Assembly: GCA_963806685.1 (NCBI GenBank)
Contig: CAWDZB010000007.1
Location: forward strand, 94,784-158,783
Direction: 5' to 3'
Length of the DNA: 64,000 nucleotides
Source of the DNA: DDH964 sp963806685
GTDB lineage: Bacteria; Desulfobacterota; Desulfuromonadia; Desulfuromonadales; DDH964
Made by a program: the position numbers and the translations under genes. A model generated the notes under the pieces. That model did no database searches. It was not told the DNA's origin and saw only the letters and a list, made by a program, of their open reading frames with translations. Below, one piece after another: positions 10,570 to 21,704 of the stretch (position 1 is the stretch's first letter; every line of letters begins with the position of its first letter).

Positions 10570-12348
10570 TCAGGTATCTTCCCCGACCAGGTTCTTCAGC
10601 CGCTCGGCCAGTCCGGTCAGCTCGGCGATCGACTGGGTGGTCTCCTGGGCGCTGGCCGCAACCTGGGTGGCGACGTCGCGCACTTCGGCAATGGTTTCCG
10701 CCATCTGCTCGCTGGCGGTGGTCTGTTGCTGGGTGGAGAGCTTGATCTCGCGGGCCGCCCCGGTGGTCTCCTGGACCATGGTGATGATTTGGGCCAGCTC
10801 CTCGGATATGCGCCCGACCAGGGTGTTGGCGCCGTCCACCCCCTTGGTTCCCTCTTCGGTGAGCATGATCGTCGAGTTGGTCGCTTTTTGGATTTCCTCG
10901 ATCAGATTCTTGATCTGGCCGGTGGCGTCGACGGTCCGCTCGGCCAGGCGTTTGACCTCGTTGGCGACGATCGAGAAGCGCTTGCCCGCCTCACCGGCGC
11001 CGGCCGCCTCGATGGCAGCATTGAGGGCCAGCAGGTTGGTCTGGTCGGAGATCTCGTCGATGATATCGACGATGCCGCCGATCTTCTGCGAGTTTTCCCC
11101 CAGGTCGAGCATCGCCTCGGCCATCGACTGCACCTGCTGCTTGAGCCGGTCCATGCCGCCGACCGCGCTGTCGACCGCCTGCACGCCATGGCTGCTGGCC
11201 TGGCTGGCCTGTTCGGCCAGGCCTTCGACGCGCAGGGCGTTCTCCGCCACCTGCTTGGCCGTCACCGCGATCTCTTCGGAGGTGGTGGTCGCTTCCTGGA
11301 CGGCACTGGCCTGCTGGGTGGCGCCCGATGCCTGCTGGGCCGAGATCGCCATCAGTTCGTTGGCGCTCGAGGAGAGCTGCTGGATCGCCTCCTTGACGCT
11401 GGTGATCAGCCGGGCGCTCTTGTCGATCTCGCTCTTCAGGTTCTTGACGATGACCTGGGTCATCTTGTTGAACGCCGCCGCCAGTTTGCCGATCTCGTCG
11501 TTGCTGCCGATGGCGATCGTCTCATCGAGCTTGCCGTCGGCGATCCGGTCCGCCACCTCGGTGAGGTTCCCCAGCGGCCGGGTGATTCGCGCCACCACCA
11601 TATAGATGGTCAGCGAGGCGATAATCAGCACCACCAGCATCGACAGGGCCACCGTATTGCGCAGGGCGGCGATCGCCTCCTCGGTCTGTTTGATGGAGAA
11701 ACCGATCCGGAATCCTCCCCAGTGCTCGCCGTTGACGAAGACCGGGGCGGTCACGTCCCACATCGTCTCCCCGGTGTCGCGCTTGTAGACCTGGCGCAGG
11801 ATCTTGTGGCCGTCGCTGCCATCGTAGCGCCCCGCCGCCAGGCCGACCTTGTCGTTGAAAATCCGCTTGGTCCGGTTGCCAACCTTGTCCTGCTCCGCAT
11901 CCCCGGTCAGCGGCTTGGAGTACTCGGTGTCGTGGGTCGGCAGGTAACCGTTGCGGTCCACCAGGACGGCAAAGGTCACCATGCTGTCCTCGTTGACCAG
12001 GGTATCCTCGATCTTCTGGATGTGCTTGTCGAGGTACTCATCGTAGGCGGTATGGTATTTGGGAATTGCGGCACCGGCGAGGGGACCTTCGGTGATCTGC
12101 CGGTAGTCGGTATCGAAGACCTGGTCCCGAGTCAACTGGCCGCTGGCAATCGCCTCTTCGAGCACCTGCGCCATCGCCTGGGCTCCGAACAGGGCAAGGG
12201 TCCGCGCCTTGGTCAGCATCAGGTCCTTGAGAACTTCGCCCCGTCGCTGAACCAGGGTGAAGGTGAAGATCGCCATGATCACGGCCAGAACCGCAATCAG
12301 CGAGACGACAATTTTAATCGAGATGCGTTCCCTGAACCAGTTGAGCAT
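10570..12348 (-). CDS. methyl-accepting chemotaxis protein
   Basis: 592 residues. Transmembrane segment 1 at about 12-32, periplasmic ligand-binding domain at about 35-225 (Cache/DUF3365-like appearance, with the PLAGAAIPKYHTAYDE and WDVTAPVFVNGEHWGGFRIGF segments), transmembrane segment 2 at about 230-250, HAMP at about 251-303, then a long coiled-coil signalling domain. The hairpin tip is recognisable as EISDQTNLLALNAAIEAA with the following GKRFSIVANEVKRLAERT. There is no NWETF-type C-terminal tether for CheR/CheB. ATG with a GGGGG site. It is encoded inside the che operon and is presumably the dedicated receptor of this pathway; the ligand is unknown. Confidence 0.95.
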   Translation of the reverse strand: MLNWFRERISIKIVVSLIAVLAVIMAIFTFTLVQRRGEVLKDLMLTKARTLALFGAQAMAQVLEEAIASGQLTRDQVFDTDYRQITEGPLAGAAIPKYHTAYDEYLDKHIQKIEDTLVNEDSMVTFAVLVDRNGYLPTHDTEYSKPLTGDAEQDKVGNRTKRIFNDKVGLAAGRYDGSDGHKILRQVYKRDTGETMWDVTAPVFVNGEHWGGFRIGFSIKQTEEAIAALRNTVALSMLVVLIIASLTIYMVVARITRPLGNLTEVADRIADGKLDETIAIGSNDEIGKLAAAFNKMTQVIVKNLKSEIDKSARLITSVKEAIQQLSSSANELMAISAQQASGATQQASAVQEATTTSEEIAVTAKQVAENALRVEGLAEQASQASSHGVQAVDSAVGGMDRLKQQVQSMAEAMLDLGENSQKIGGIVDIIDEISDQTNLLALNAAIEAAGAGEAGKRFSIVANEVKRLAERTVDATGQIKNLIEEIQKATNSTIMLTEEGTKGVDGANTLVGRISEELAQIITMVQETTGAAREIKLSTQQQTTASEQMAETIAEVRDVATQVAASAQETTQSIAELTGLAERLKNLVGEDT

Positions 12349-12411
12349 GGTACCCCCTTCGCCACCCGTGGAGAGCGGGAATGAATGCAGCGGGACGGAC
12401 GCCGGACGTCC

Positions 12412-12960
12412 TCATTCCCCCTTTTGTTCGACAATGAATTGGGTCTGGGTGAAAAGTTGCGGCAGGTCGAGCAGCACCAGCAGGCCTTCCTCGCCGGCAA
12501 CCTGGCCGGTGACCGCATCGCGGGGCAGCCCGGCCAGACCCTCGGTCAAGGGCTCGATGGCAGCCAGCGGGATACTGCAGATTCCCTCCACCCCCTCGGT
12601 GAGCAGGGCGGTGACCAGTCCTCCGGCTTCGACCACCACCAGCCGGGTCCCCTCGGTGGGGGCCGAGGCGGCAAAGCCCAGCACCTGGCCCAGGTCGGTG
12701 ACCGCCACGATCTGCCCGCGCAGATTGATCACGCCGCGGATATGTGGCGGTACCTGGGGTACGCGCACCAGCTTCGGCGCCCGCAATACCTCGCGAGCCA
12801 GGGTGGTGGCGATGCCGAACCGTTCGCCGCCCTGGCGCAACACCAGGTAATCCGCCGCCTCCCCCTGATGGTCCTCTTCGACCTCCTCCAGGCTCCGCCA
12901 GTATTCCTCGCGCATATCCTGGAGGACGCGCTGAATCTCGTAGGCCGTTGATTCCTTCAT
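12412..12960 (-). CDS. CheW-type coupling protein
   Basis: 182 residues from the ATG at 12960. CheW links receptors to CheA at the receptor tip. An N-terminal extension of about 35 acidic residues (REEYWRSLEEVEEDHQGEA) precedes the CheW fold, in which the conserved core VPPHIRGVINLRGQIVAVTDL is easily read. An in-frame start at 13020 would add 20 residues overlapping the 3' end of cheR and is not needed. Located between cheR and mcp; only one free CheW is in the cluster, in addition to the CheW domain in CheA. Confidence 0.93.
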   Translation of the reverse strand: MKESTAYEIQRVLQDMREEYWRSLEEVEEDHQGEAADYLVLRQGGERFGIATTLAREVLRAPKLVRVPQVPPHIRGVINLRGQIVAVTDLGQVLGFAASAPTEGTRLVVVEAGGLVTALLTEGVEGICSIPLAAIEPLTEGLAGLPRDAVTGQVAGEEGLLVLLDLPQLFTQTQFIVEQKGE

Positions 12961-12983
12961 CACCGCATCCTGTCTCCGCGTAT

Positions 12984-14856
12984 TCAACTTTCCCCAAACT
13001 GGGCCAGGTCCCTGCGGCACTGCTCAGCCAGCGCCGCAGGGGTCCAGCCGCCGCCGTAGACCAGGCTGTGGCCAGCCGGCAGACGCTCCAGCAGGCGCAG
13101 GGTGTTGCGCAGTTCCCGGGCGGTTTCGCGCAGCCGGCCGAGGCGTCGCAGCACCCGGCTCAGCGCATAATGGGGCATGATCAGGTGCATGTCGAGCAGC
13201 AGGGCCCGGCGGTACTCGACCAGGGCCTCTTCCGGCGCCTCTTCCATCTCCAGGATCAGCCCCTTGAGAAAATAGCTTTCCGGGTAGAGGTCGTCCACCT
13301 GCTGGGCCCGCAGGCAATAATCGAGGGCTTCCCGGTATTCCCCGCGATTAGCCAGCAGGAAGCCGTAGCCAACCAGGGCGCCGACATGGTCCGGTTTGTG
13401 GCGCAGGAGTATAGCATAACTTATGAGACGCTGTTTTAAATTTTTCCTGCTCGTAGGCCGCGACGGCCTGGGCATAGATTTCGGCCAGGTCCGGGACCTC
13501 CGGGACGGCCTCGTCGGCGGGATCCGCAGCCGGTTTCGACGGGGCCGGCAACGGTGCCGGCTTCGGTAGGCGACGCCGCCGGTAACGGTGGCTGAACGGG
13601 GACCCGGGGAGGCTGACGGAACGGGGAGCGGTGCAGCAGGGACCTCCTGCAGGCGGTAGACAAATCCACCGCCGTACTGTACCCGGGAGAAGTCGTGGCG
13701 GACACCTATCAGGGTTTCCGCATGGCCGAGGAGCAGGTAGCCTCCCGGCTGCAGGAGCTTGGCCATCTGCTCGATGATCTCCTGGATCGTCTCCGGCTGG
13801 AAGTAGATCATCACGTTGCGGCAGAAGATCAGGTCGAGAGGATGGTCCGCAGCTCCGGGAAAAGGTCCGCTGCGCAGGTTGAGATACTCGAAGTGGACCA
13901 TGTCGCGGATGGCGGGGAGAAGACGGAAGCGCTCCCCTTCGGTCTGGAAATAGGCTTCCCGGTAGGCCGGGTCGGTTGCCCGCAGGGCCCGGGGCCCATA
14001 GCTGGCGGTTCGCGCCGCGCCCAGGGCCCGCTTGTTGATGTCGGTGCCGAGGATCTCCAGCTGCCAGTCGAGAAGCTGCGGAAACCGCTCGCGGATCAGC
14101 ATCGCCAACGAGTAGGGTTCCTCGCCGGTGGAGCAGCCGGCGCACCAGATGCGCAGCCTCCGGGTGTGGCGGTTGCGCTCCATCAGCTCCGGGATAATGA
14201 CCTCCCGCAGCAGCTCGAAATGGGCCAGGTAGCGGAAAAAGTAGGTCTCGCCGATGGTCAGCAGACCGAGGAGCTTTTTCAGCTCCTGGCGGCTTTCCCG
14301 GTGATGCTCCAGGTAGCCCAGGTAGTCACGATAGCTGGGGGAGCGCAGCGCCCGCATCCGCCGTTGCAGGCCGCGCTCCAGCAGCAGGGCATTGCGTCGA
14401 TCGAAATGCAGGCCGCTGTGGCTGACCAGGTAGTCTCGGAACAGGGCGAGGTCGACTTCGTTCAGCGACGGATAGGGGCCGGGGTCCCCGCGCCGGGCCT
14501 TGAGCAGGGCCAGGTCCTCGAGCAGTCGCTCCTCGTCGAGAGGTTTTGGCAACACGTCGAAGACGTCGAGCAGCTCGAACTCCAGCCGCGGGTCCTCGGT
14601 GATGACGATGATCGGCAGGTGGTTGGCGGAACGCTTCAGGCTGAGGCGGCGCAGCAGGTCGATTTCCGTCGCCGCGCTGGCGGGAACGTCGATCAGCAGC
14701 AGGTCGGGAGCATGCCGGCGCAGTTCCAGCGGGGTCAGCGGGCCGATCAGGCAATCGACCCGGTAGCCGGTCGCCTCCAGCACCCCGGAAAGGGAGTGAC
14801 AGAGCTCCCGGTCCCGATCGGTGATCAGGACCTGAAGGGAGTCACTCGTATGTCAT
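12984..14856 (-). CDS. receiver-CheR-TPR methyltransferase (three apparent frame breaks)
   Basis: Methylates receptor glutamates with S-adenosylmethionine. Three modules: an N-terminal receiver-like domain (DLLLIDVP holds the acceptor-position Asp), a CheR core (GETYFFRYLAHFELLRE; SAM motif IWCAGCSTGEEPYSL; LDLIFCRNVMIYF), and a C-terminal TPR region (about 460-590). The frame is interrupted three times. The natural start ATG at 14856 reads into TGA after four codons unless one base near 14844 is dropped, giving MTYEDSLQVLITDRD. The linker leaves frame near 13570 and returns near 13440 in an A/T-rich run; the other frame there reads a sensible PKPAPLPAPSKPAADPAD linker. The middle reading alone is open from 14783. 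First gene of the che operon; receiver/TPR extensions recall WspC-type CheR. Probably sequence error. Confidence 0.82.
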
Positions 14857-14889
14857 CTCAACGCCGCGGGAGGAAGGTAGACCGGTGAC

Positions 14890-16582
<1,693 letters not shown>

Positions 16583-16642
16583 GAAAACCTTTCCTGCCGG
16601 TATGTTCCCGGTGGCCCGGCGGGCCGCAGGGACGTGTCGAGG

Positions 16643-17145
16643 TCAGAGAGTGAGTTCTTCGCCAAGGTGAATCTTTTCCAGCAGTACCACCGCGTGGCTC
16701 GATATCCCCTCCCCGCGCCCTTCGAAGCCGAGTTCCTCGGTGGTCGTCGCCTTGACGTTGACCCGCTCCAGGTCGCACTTGCAGGCGCCGGCGATCTTCT
16801 CGACCATGGCGTGGATATAGGAAGCCAGTTTCGGCCGCTGGGCGATGATGGTGAGGTCGATGTTGCCGATGGTATAGCCGTGCGCGTCGGCCAGAGCGAT
16901 CACCTCGCGCAGCAGCTTGAGGCTGGAGATTCCCTCTGATAGGCCGGGTCACTGTCAGGGAAGTGGCGGCCGATGTCCCCCTTGCCGAGGGCGCCGAGGA
17001 TGGCGTCGCAGAGGGCATGCAGCAGCACGTCGGCATCGGAGTGGCCAAGCAGCCCGAGGGGATAGGGGATTTCCACCCCGCCGAGAATCAGCTTGCGTTC
17101 CGGAACCAGCCGATGAACGTCGTAACCGTGACCGATGCGCATCAT
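16643..17145 (-). CDS. ispF: 2-C-methyl-D-erythritol 2,4-cyclodiphosphate synthase (one apparent frame break)
   Basis: MEP-pathway enzyme that makes the cyclodiphosphate intermediate of isoprenoid synthesis; a metal-dependent trimer. The N-terminal part reads MRIGHGYDVHRL (metal ligands Asp8 and His10), LGLLGHSDADVLLHALCDA and GDIGRHFPDSDPAY. Near 16940 two extra bases (an AG duplication) shift the frame; the continuation GISSLKLLREVIALADAHGY is in the other frame and runs through ERVNVKATTTEELGF to the stop at 16643. Start: GTG17148, ATG17145 or ATG17142 are in frame behind an AGGAG site; the ispD stop overlaps here (ATGA arrangement), so the genes are coupled. Confidence 0.9.
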
Positions 17146-17840
17146 CACGCTCCTTCCGTCCCCAGAAAGGCCCGGGCCAGAATCAGGTCCTCCGGGGTGG
17201 TGATCTTGATGTTCCGTTCGCTGCCGAGGAGCAGCGCCACCGGCAGACCGAGGCGCTCCACCAGGGAGGCGTCGTCGGTACCGCGAAAACCGTCCTGGGC
17301 CGCCTGCGCATAGGCCCGTTGAGCAGCACCGCGACAGGAAATGCCTGGGGGGTCTGGGCCAGCCACAGCTGGCGGCGTTCGAGGGTGGCGCGGATCTGCC
17401 CGTCAGCGGCCCTTTTGACCGTATCCTTGACCGGCACGCCGACCACGCAGCCGCCGACCTGCCGGGCCGTCGCCACCACCTCGGGAATCAGCGCCGCGGG
17501 AAAGAATGGCCGCACCCCGTCATGGACCAGCACGATATCCCCGTCGTCCGGAGTTGCCGCCGCCAGGCCGTTGGCCACCGAATCCTGGCGCTCGGCTCCA
17601 CCGGGGACAACTTCCGCCACCTTGAGGAAGGCGTACCGCTCGACCACCTCGGAACGGCAGAAGTCGATTTCCGCCGCGGGGGAGATGACGAGGATCCGGC
17701 TCGATCAGGGGGTGACTATCGAAAATGGCCAGGGTATGGGCCAGGATGGGGCGGTCGACCAAGGTCAGGTACTGCTTGTTGAATGCAGCACCCATTCGCC
17801 GGCCCATACCGGCGGCGGGTATGAGAACGATGACGCTCAT
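17145..17840 (-). CDS. ispD: 2-C-methyl-D-erythritol 4-phosphate cytidylyltransferase (two apparent frame breaks)
   Basis: MEP-pathway enzyme that joins CTP to methylerythritol phosphate. Starts at ATG17840 (MSVIVLIPAAGMGRRMG, the nucleotide-binding loop). The first frame change is near 17700: after DSHPLIE one surplus base separates it from RILVISPAAEIDF. The second frame holds VPGGAERQDSVANGL and VLVHDGVRPF. The second change is near 17320, after TPQAFPVAVLL; the third frame holds RAYAQAAQDGFRGTDDASLV and ends ITTPEDLILARAFL at 17145. All conserved motifs are present once the frames are joined, so the protein is otherwise complete (about 230 residues). An essential-pathway gene, so error is more likely than loss. 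Lies between carD and ispF, the common deltaproteobacterial order. Confidence 0.88.
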
Positions 17841-17920
17841 GGTTCTCCGGCGGCACCTCCGCGGGACAGGGGCCGCCATGGCGGCGGCCGGCAAGCTCAA
17901 TCCCGCAGCCGGGCTGCGGA

Positions 17921-17960
17921 GACAAAAACCGGGATCCTGCCCCATGGGGCCGATCCCGGG
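17921..17960 (-). terminator. terminator after carD
   Basis: On the minus strand an imperfect GC stem (CCGGGATC...GGATCCCGG with inner CCCC/GGGG) is followed by TTTTTG. It lies 17 bases downstream of the carD stop and about 80 bases before ispD, so ispD probably depends on partial read-through or its own promoter. Confidence 0.75.
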
Positions 17961-17976
17961 CTACTCGGGAAGGGTG

Positions 17977-18462
17977 TTAGTTGACGAAAATGCGCTCGAC
18001 CCGTTCCGCCACCTGGTTTTCGTCCCGGCCTTCGGCAAAGGCCAGTTCCTTGACCAGCAGTCGCCGGGCCAGATCGAGAACCTTCTTTTCCCCGTAGGAA
18101 AGGTCCTTGCCTTCCTTGATCAGGTAAAGTTCGCGCAGTACCTGGGCCACCTCGAGCAGGTCGCCCGACTTGATCTTTTCGTTGTATTCCCGTTGCCGCC
18201 GGCTCCAGGACGCAATCGCGCCGCTGTTGTCCCGCTTCTCCTCGAGCATGGTGTAGACCGAGGATACCTGGTCCCGTTCGATGACGGTACGCAGGCCGAC
18301 CTGCTCGGCATTGGCGACCGGGACCATGATCGTCATGTCGCTGTCGACGATTCTCAGGACATAGAATCGATTGTGCTCCCCGGAGAATTCCCGGGCCTCG
18401 ATCGCTTCGATGACCCCGAGCCCCTGGGTCGGATAGACCGCCCTGTCTCCCACCTTGAACAT
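17977..18462 (-). CDS. carD: CarD-family transcriptional regulator (CdnL-like)
   Basis: 161 residues, the typical length of the single CdnL-like form. The N-terminal Tudor-like RNA-polymerase-interacting domain starts MFKVGDRAVYPTQGLGVIEAI, and the C-terminal all-helical domain includes the SRRQREYNEKIKSGDLLEVAQVLREL signature followed by LSYGEKKVLDLARRLLVKEL. Members bind the RNA polymerase beta subunit and stabilise open complexes, especially at rRNA promoters. ATG with an AGGAG site. It has its own likely promoter (18490-18518) and terminator (17921-17960), consistent with stand-alone high expression. Confidence 0.95.
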   Translation of the reverse strand: MFKVGDRAVYPTQGLGVIEAIEAREFSGEHNRFYVLRIVDSDMTIMVPVANAEQVGLRTVIERDQVSSVYTMLEEKRDNSGAIASWSRRQREYNEKIKSGDLLEVAQVLRELYLIKEGKDLSYGEKKVLDLARRLLVKELAFAEGRDENQVAERVERIFVN

Positions 18463-18489
18463 AAGGCATACTCCTTCCGCAACCTTGGA

Positions 18490-18518
18490 AAATTACCACA
18501 GAAGTGCCCATTCGTCAA
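18490..18518 (-). promoter_or_regulatory. predicted sigma-70 promoter of carD
   Basis: Reading the minus strand, TTGACG (18518-18513) is separated by exactly 17 bases from TAATTT (18495-18490). The start of transcription would be about 20 bases upstream of the carD ATG. A GC-rich hairpin (CCCCC-GCAA-GGGGG, 18523-18538) lies just upstream and may end the preceding gene. Confidence 0.6.
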
Positions 18519-18583
18519 GGTCAGCCCCCTTGCGGGGGAGGCGGATAGGGCGACCAGGGAGCAGAGCTATGCGCCCGGGAATG

Positions 18584-20476
18584 TCAGTTGATCTGGACGA
18601 TGTTGCCGTTTTTGACCTGGAGCAGGAAGAGGACCTTCTCCGCCTCCCCCTCCTGGCTGAAGGATGTGGCACCGGTGACCCCGGGGTAGTTGCGCAACTG
18701 CTGCAGGGTGAGGCGGACGTCCTCGCGACTGGCGACGGCCGGGTCACCGAGGATGCTGAGCAGAATCCCGGCGACGTCGAACCCCTGGGCCTCGAGAATG
18801 TTGGGCTCCTCGCCGTAGCGATCGAAATAGCGGGTAACGAAATCCCGGACAAAGGGATAGGGGCTGTGAACGAAGAAGCCGTCGACGAAGACTGCCCCTT
18901 CGACCGAGGACCCGGCCGCCCGCAACAGTTCCGGGGAGTTCCAGCCGTTAATGCCGAACAGCGGCAGACCTTCGAGACCGTAGTAGGGAAGCTGCGGGGC
19001 GATCAGGCCGATCTTGTCGGCGTAGTCGGGAATGAACAGTGCCTGAAAGGGGAGTGGCGGCGGGTCCGGCAGGGAGAGGTCTTCGAGTGGATCGCTAGGC
19101 GGCTCTTCGTCCCGGGCGTCGGGGTCTTTCCCCATCAACAGCCGGATCTGGCGACGGAAGTCCGTTGCCTCCGGGGGGTAGGACTGGCGGGCGACAACCT
19201 GGCCGCCGTAGCGGCTCAGGGCGGCCGCAAACTGATCGGCCATCTCGCGACCGGGTCGGGTATCGGGCAACAGGACGGCAAAGTTGGTCAGCCCGCGCTC
19301 TTCGACCGCATAGCGGGCCAGGGCTTCGGCCTGCAGGCGGGGGGTCAGCGAATCGCGAAAGACCATATCGCCCAGCTCCGGCAGGCCGGCGCGCTGCGAC
19401 AAACTCAACAGCGGCACCCCCTCCTGCTGGGCGCGCTGCGCCGCGGCCTCGGCGGCGGCACTGGTAATCGGTCCGGCAATTGCCATCACCCCATCGTCGT
19501 GGACCAGGCGGCTGACGGTCTCGGCGCTGAGTTGCGGATCGGCACCGATATCCCGAAACAGCAGACGTACCGGCGCGGGGCGTTCCGGCTCCGGCTGGCT
19601 GGCCAGTTCCATGCCGCGCTGTACCAGTTGGCCGAAGGTGGCGTACTTTCCCGACAGCGGCAGCAGGACCCCGATCGCCCGCTGCAGCCAGGGCTTGCCG
19701 GTCAGCTGCCGGTAGAGGTCGGTCGCCTGCCGGCGATAGGGAAACTCCAGGGTGCTGGCCAGCACCGGATCGAGCTCCCGGCGGGCGGCGGCCGCATCCC
19801 CCCGTTGTTCGGCTTTCAGAGCCAGCTGCAAAGCGGCGTCCAGCCCCAGGGGCGTCCCCCGCAGCATGAACGCGGCCTCGCCGAGAGAGGGTTCGTCGAG
19901 GGCCTGCAGAACCTGGTGCCCCGCGGCCAGCAGGGGCGCAGCAGTGCCAGGATCCAACGCCACCGCCCGATGAAGAAAGGTCAGGGCCGCGAGGGGTTGC
20001 CCGAGGGCGGCATCGGCCCGGGCCAGGGCCTGCAGCCGCGCCTGGCGATCGGGACCCGACAGGGGTTCGGGATTAACGTTCAGCAGCTGCTGGCGGCCGG
20101 CGGCGTCCTCACCGCTGGTGACCAGCGCCCGGCCCAGGGCCAGGCGCAGCTCCGGGGTCCGCTGCGGCTCCGCCACCCGCTGCAGGAAGGACAGGGCCTG
20201 TTGCGGATGGCCGGCCTGGAGCAGCATGCGCCCCAAGGCCAGGGTTGCCCGGGGCAGGTCGGGATCGTCGGGATGCTGGAGGATGTACCCCTGCAGCAGG
20301 GGGATGGCCTGCTCGAACTGGCCGGCCTCATAAAGCTCCAGTCCTTGCTCCAGCGCCTCACGCCCCTCCCCGAGAAGGGCGTCCTGGCTAGCCGGAACAG
20401 CGGCCTGTCCGGTCCGGACCGGGAGCGGCAGTGCCAGGACGGCCAGCAACAGCACCAGGTTCAGCAAGCGACCCAT
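18584..20476 (-). CDS. TPR plus periplasmic-binding-fold protein (LpoA/LppC-like or ABC ligand-binding type)
   Basis: About 630 residues. ATG at 20476 is five bases from GGAGG; ATG20479 is too close. The signal peptide is at residues 1-25 (MGRLLNLVLLLAVLALPLPV). Residues 30-250 are TPR-like helical repeats (QGLELYEAGQFEQAIPLLQGY). Residues 270-630 form a type-1 periplasmic binding protein fold with IGVLLPLSGKYATFGQLVQRGMELA and the paired lobes around GPITS and DGFFVHSPYPFVRDFV. This TPR-plus-binding-fold architecture is that of LpoA, the outer-membrane activator of PBP1A, but no lipobox is seen, so the molecule may be soluble in the periplasm. Follows dnaJ on the same strand with a 54-base gap. 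Function inferred only from architecture. Confidence 0.72.
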   Translation of the reverse strand: MGRLLNLVLLLAVLALPLPVRTGQAAVPASQDALLGEGREALEQGLELYEAGQFEQAIPLLQGYILQHPDDPDLPRATLALGRMLLQAGHPQQALSFLQRVAEPQRTPELRLALGRALVTSGEDAAGRQQLLNVNPEPLSGPDRQARLQALARADAALGQPLAALTFLHRAVALDPGTAAPLLAAGHQVLQALDEPSLGEAAFMLRGTPLGLDAALQLALKAEQRGDAAAARRELDPVLASTLEFPYRRQATDLYRQLTGKPWLQRAIGVLLPLSGKYATFGQLVQRGMELASQPEPERPAPVRLLFRDIGADPQLSAETVSRLVHDDGVMAIAGPITSAAAEAAAQRAQQEGVPLLSLSQRAGLPELGDMVFRDSLTPRLQAEALARYAVEERGLTNFAVLLPDTRPGREMADQFAAALSRYGGQVVARQSYPPEATDFRRQIRLLMGKDPDARDEEPPSDPLEDLSLPDPPPLPFQALFIPDYADKIGLIAPQLPYYGLEGLPLFGINGWNSPELLRAAGSSVEGAVFVDGFFVHSPYPFVRDFVTRYFDRYGEEPNILEAQGFDVAGILLSILGDPAVASREDVRLTLQQLRNYPGVTGATSFSQEGEAEKVLFLLQVKNGNIVQIN

Positions 20477-20530
20477 CATATCCTCCCTGGCCGGCACCCT
20501 GCCGGGCGGTCGGCAACGCCCGGCGTCCGG

Positions 20531-21634
20531 TCAATCAAAGAGTTCCTTGACCTTGTCGAAAAAGCCTTTGCCCGTGGGGTTCACTTCCTCCCCTCCCTCG
20601 CGGGCGAATTCCTCCAGCAGTTCCCGCTGCCGGGAGGTGAGCCGGGTCGGCGTCTCGAGACGGGCCACTATCAGATGGTCGCCGCGGCCGTATCCCTGCA
20701 GGTGGGGAATCCCCTTCCCGGCCAGCTTGAAGACCTTGCCCGACTGGGTGCCGGCGGGGACCTTGAGCTTGACCTTGCCGTCCAGGGTCGGCACCTCCAG
20801 TTCGCAGCCGAGGGTGGCCTGGACGAAGGTGACCGGCACCTCGCAGATCACGTCCTGTCCTTCGCGCTGGAACAGGGGATGTTCCTTGACGCTGATCACC
20901 ACGTAGAGGTCTCCCGGTCCCCCGCCCTGGCTGCCGGTGTCTCCCTCGCCGCTGAGCTTGAGGCGGGTCCCGGTTTCAACCCCGGCGGGAATCTTCAACG
21001 AGAGCTGGCGCTTGCCCTGCACCCGGCCGGCGCCGCGGCACTCGGGGCAGGGGCTGAGGATGACCCGCCCCTCGCCGCCGCATTCCGGGCAGGGGCGGGT
21101 CAGGGAGAAGAAACCCTGCTGGTAACGCACCTGTCCGGCCCCCTGGCAGGTCGGGCAGGTTTTGGGGGTGGTCCCCTTCTTCGCGCCCGAGCCGTCGCAG
21201 GCGCTGCAGTTGTGGTGGCGGGGAACCTGGATCTTGGTTTCCAGGCCAAAGGCCGCTTCCTCGAAGCTGACGGTCAGGTTGTAACGCAGGTCGTCCCCCC
21301 GCCGCCGGCCGCGGCGGGAGGAGCCGCCGCCGAAGATGTCGCCGAAAATGTCGCCGAAAATGTCTTCGAAGGGACTGCCGGAAAAACCGCCGCCACCGAA
21401 GCCGCCGCCGTTGAGTCCGGCATGGCCGAATTGGTCGTAAGTGGCCCGCTTCTGGGAATCGGCAAGGACGGCATAGGCCTCGGAAAGCTCCTTGAATCGC
21501 TCTTCGGCGACCTTGTCCCCGGGGTTCTTGTCGGGATGGTAGCGCAGCGCCAGCCGACGGTAGGCTTTTTTGATCTCCGTTTCGCTGGCGTTGCGGTTGA
21601 CTTCGAGGGTTTCGTAATAATCGCGCTTGGCCAA
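20531..21634 (-). CDS. dnaJ: chaperone protein DnaJ
   Basis: 367 residues. J domain with HPD at 33-35, Gly/Phe region containing a threefold DIFG repeat (DIFGDIFGDIFGG), four CxxCxGxG zinc modules (CSACDGSG, CPTCQGAG, CPECGGEG, CPECRGAG) and the C-terminal substrate-binding domains. Stimulates DnaK ATPase and delivers unfolded clients. The only suitable start is a TTG at 21634 (reading MAKRDYYETL) with GAGG eight bases upstream. Last gene of the hrcA-grpE-dnaK-dnaJ group, separated from dnaK by a long hairpin. Confidence 0.96.
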   Translation of the reverse strand: MAKRDYYETLEVNRNASETEIKKAYRRLALRYHPDKNPGDKVAEERFKELSEAYAVLADSQKRATYDQFGHAGLNGGGFGGGGFSGSPFEDIFGDIFGDIFGGGSSRRGRRRGDDLRYNLTVSFEEAAFGLETKIQVPRHHNCSACDGSGAKKGTTPKTCPTCQGAGQVRYQQGFFSLTRPCPECGGEGRVILSPCPECRGAGRVQGKRQLSLKIPAGVETGTRLKLSGEGDTGSQGGGPGDLYVVISVKEHPLFQREGQDVICEVPVTFVQATLGCELEVPTLDGKVKLKVPAGTQSGKVFKLAGKGIPHLQGYGRGDHLIVARLETPTRLTSRQRELLEEFAREGGEEVNPTGKGFFDKVKELFD

Positions 21635-21704
21635 AAGATCGTTCCTCGCAGCAGCAGAGTCGTTGGCGGGATACCGCTTCCGCCAGGGTCAGAGGGGTCT
21701 TGAA

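Noticed and set aside
8056..12384. 1,442-codon plus-strand open frame opposite cheA, mcp and cheB
   Set aside because: Antisense shadow of clearly recognisable chemotaxis genes; no domain of its own. The same applies to 39515-42259, 42349-44169 and 46198-48198.
16643..17840. Programmed frameshifting in ispD and ispF
   Set aside because: No slippery heptamer with downstream pseudoknot is evident at the break points, and similar breaks occur in unrelated neighbouring genes, so sequence error is simpler.
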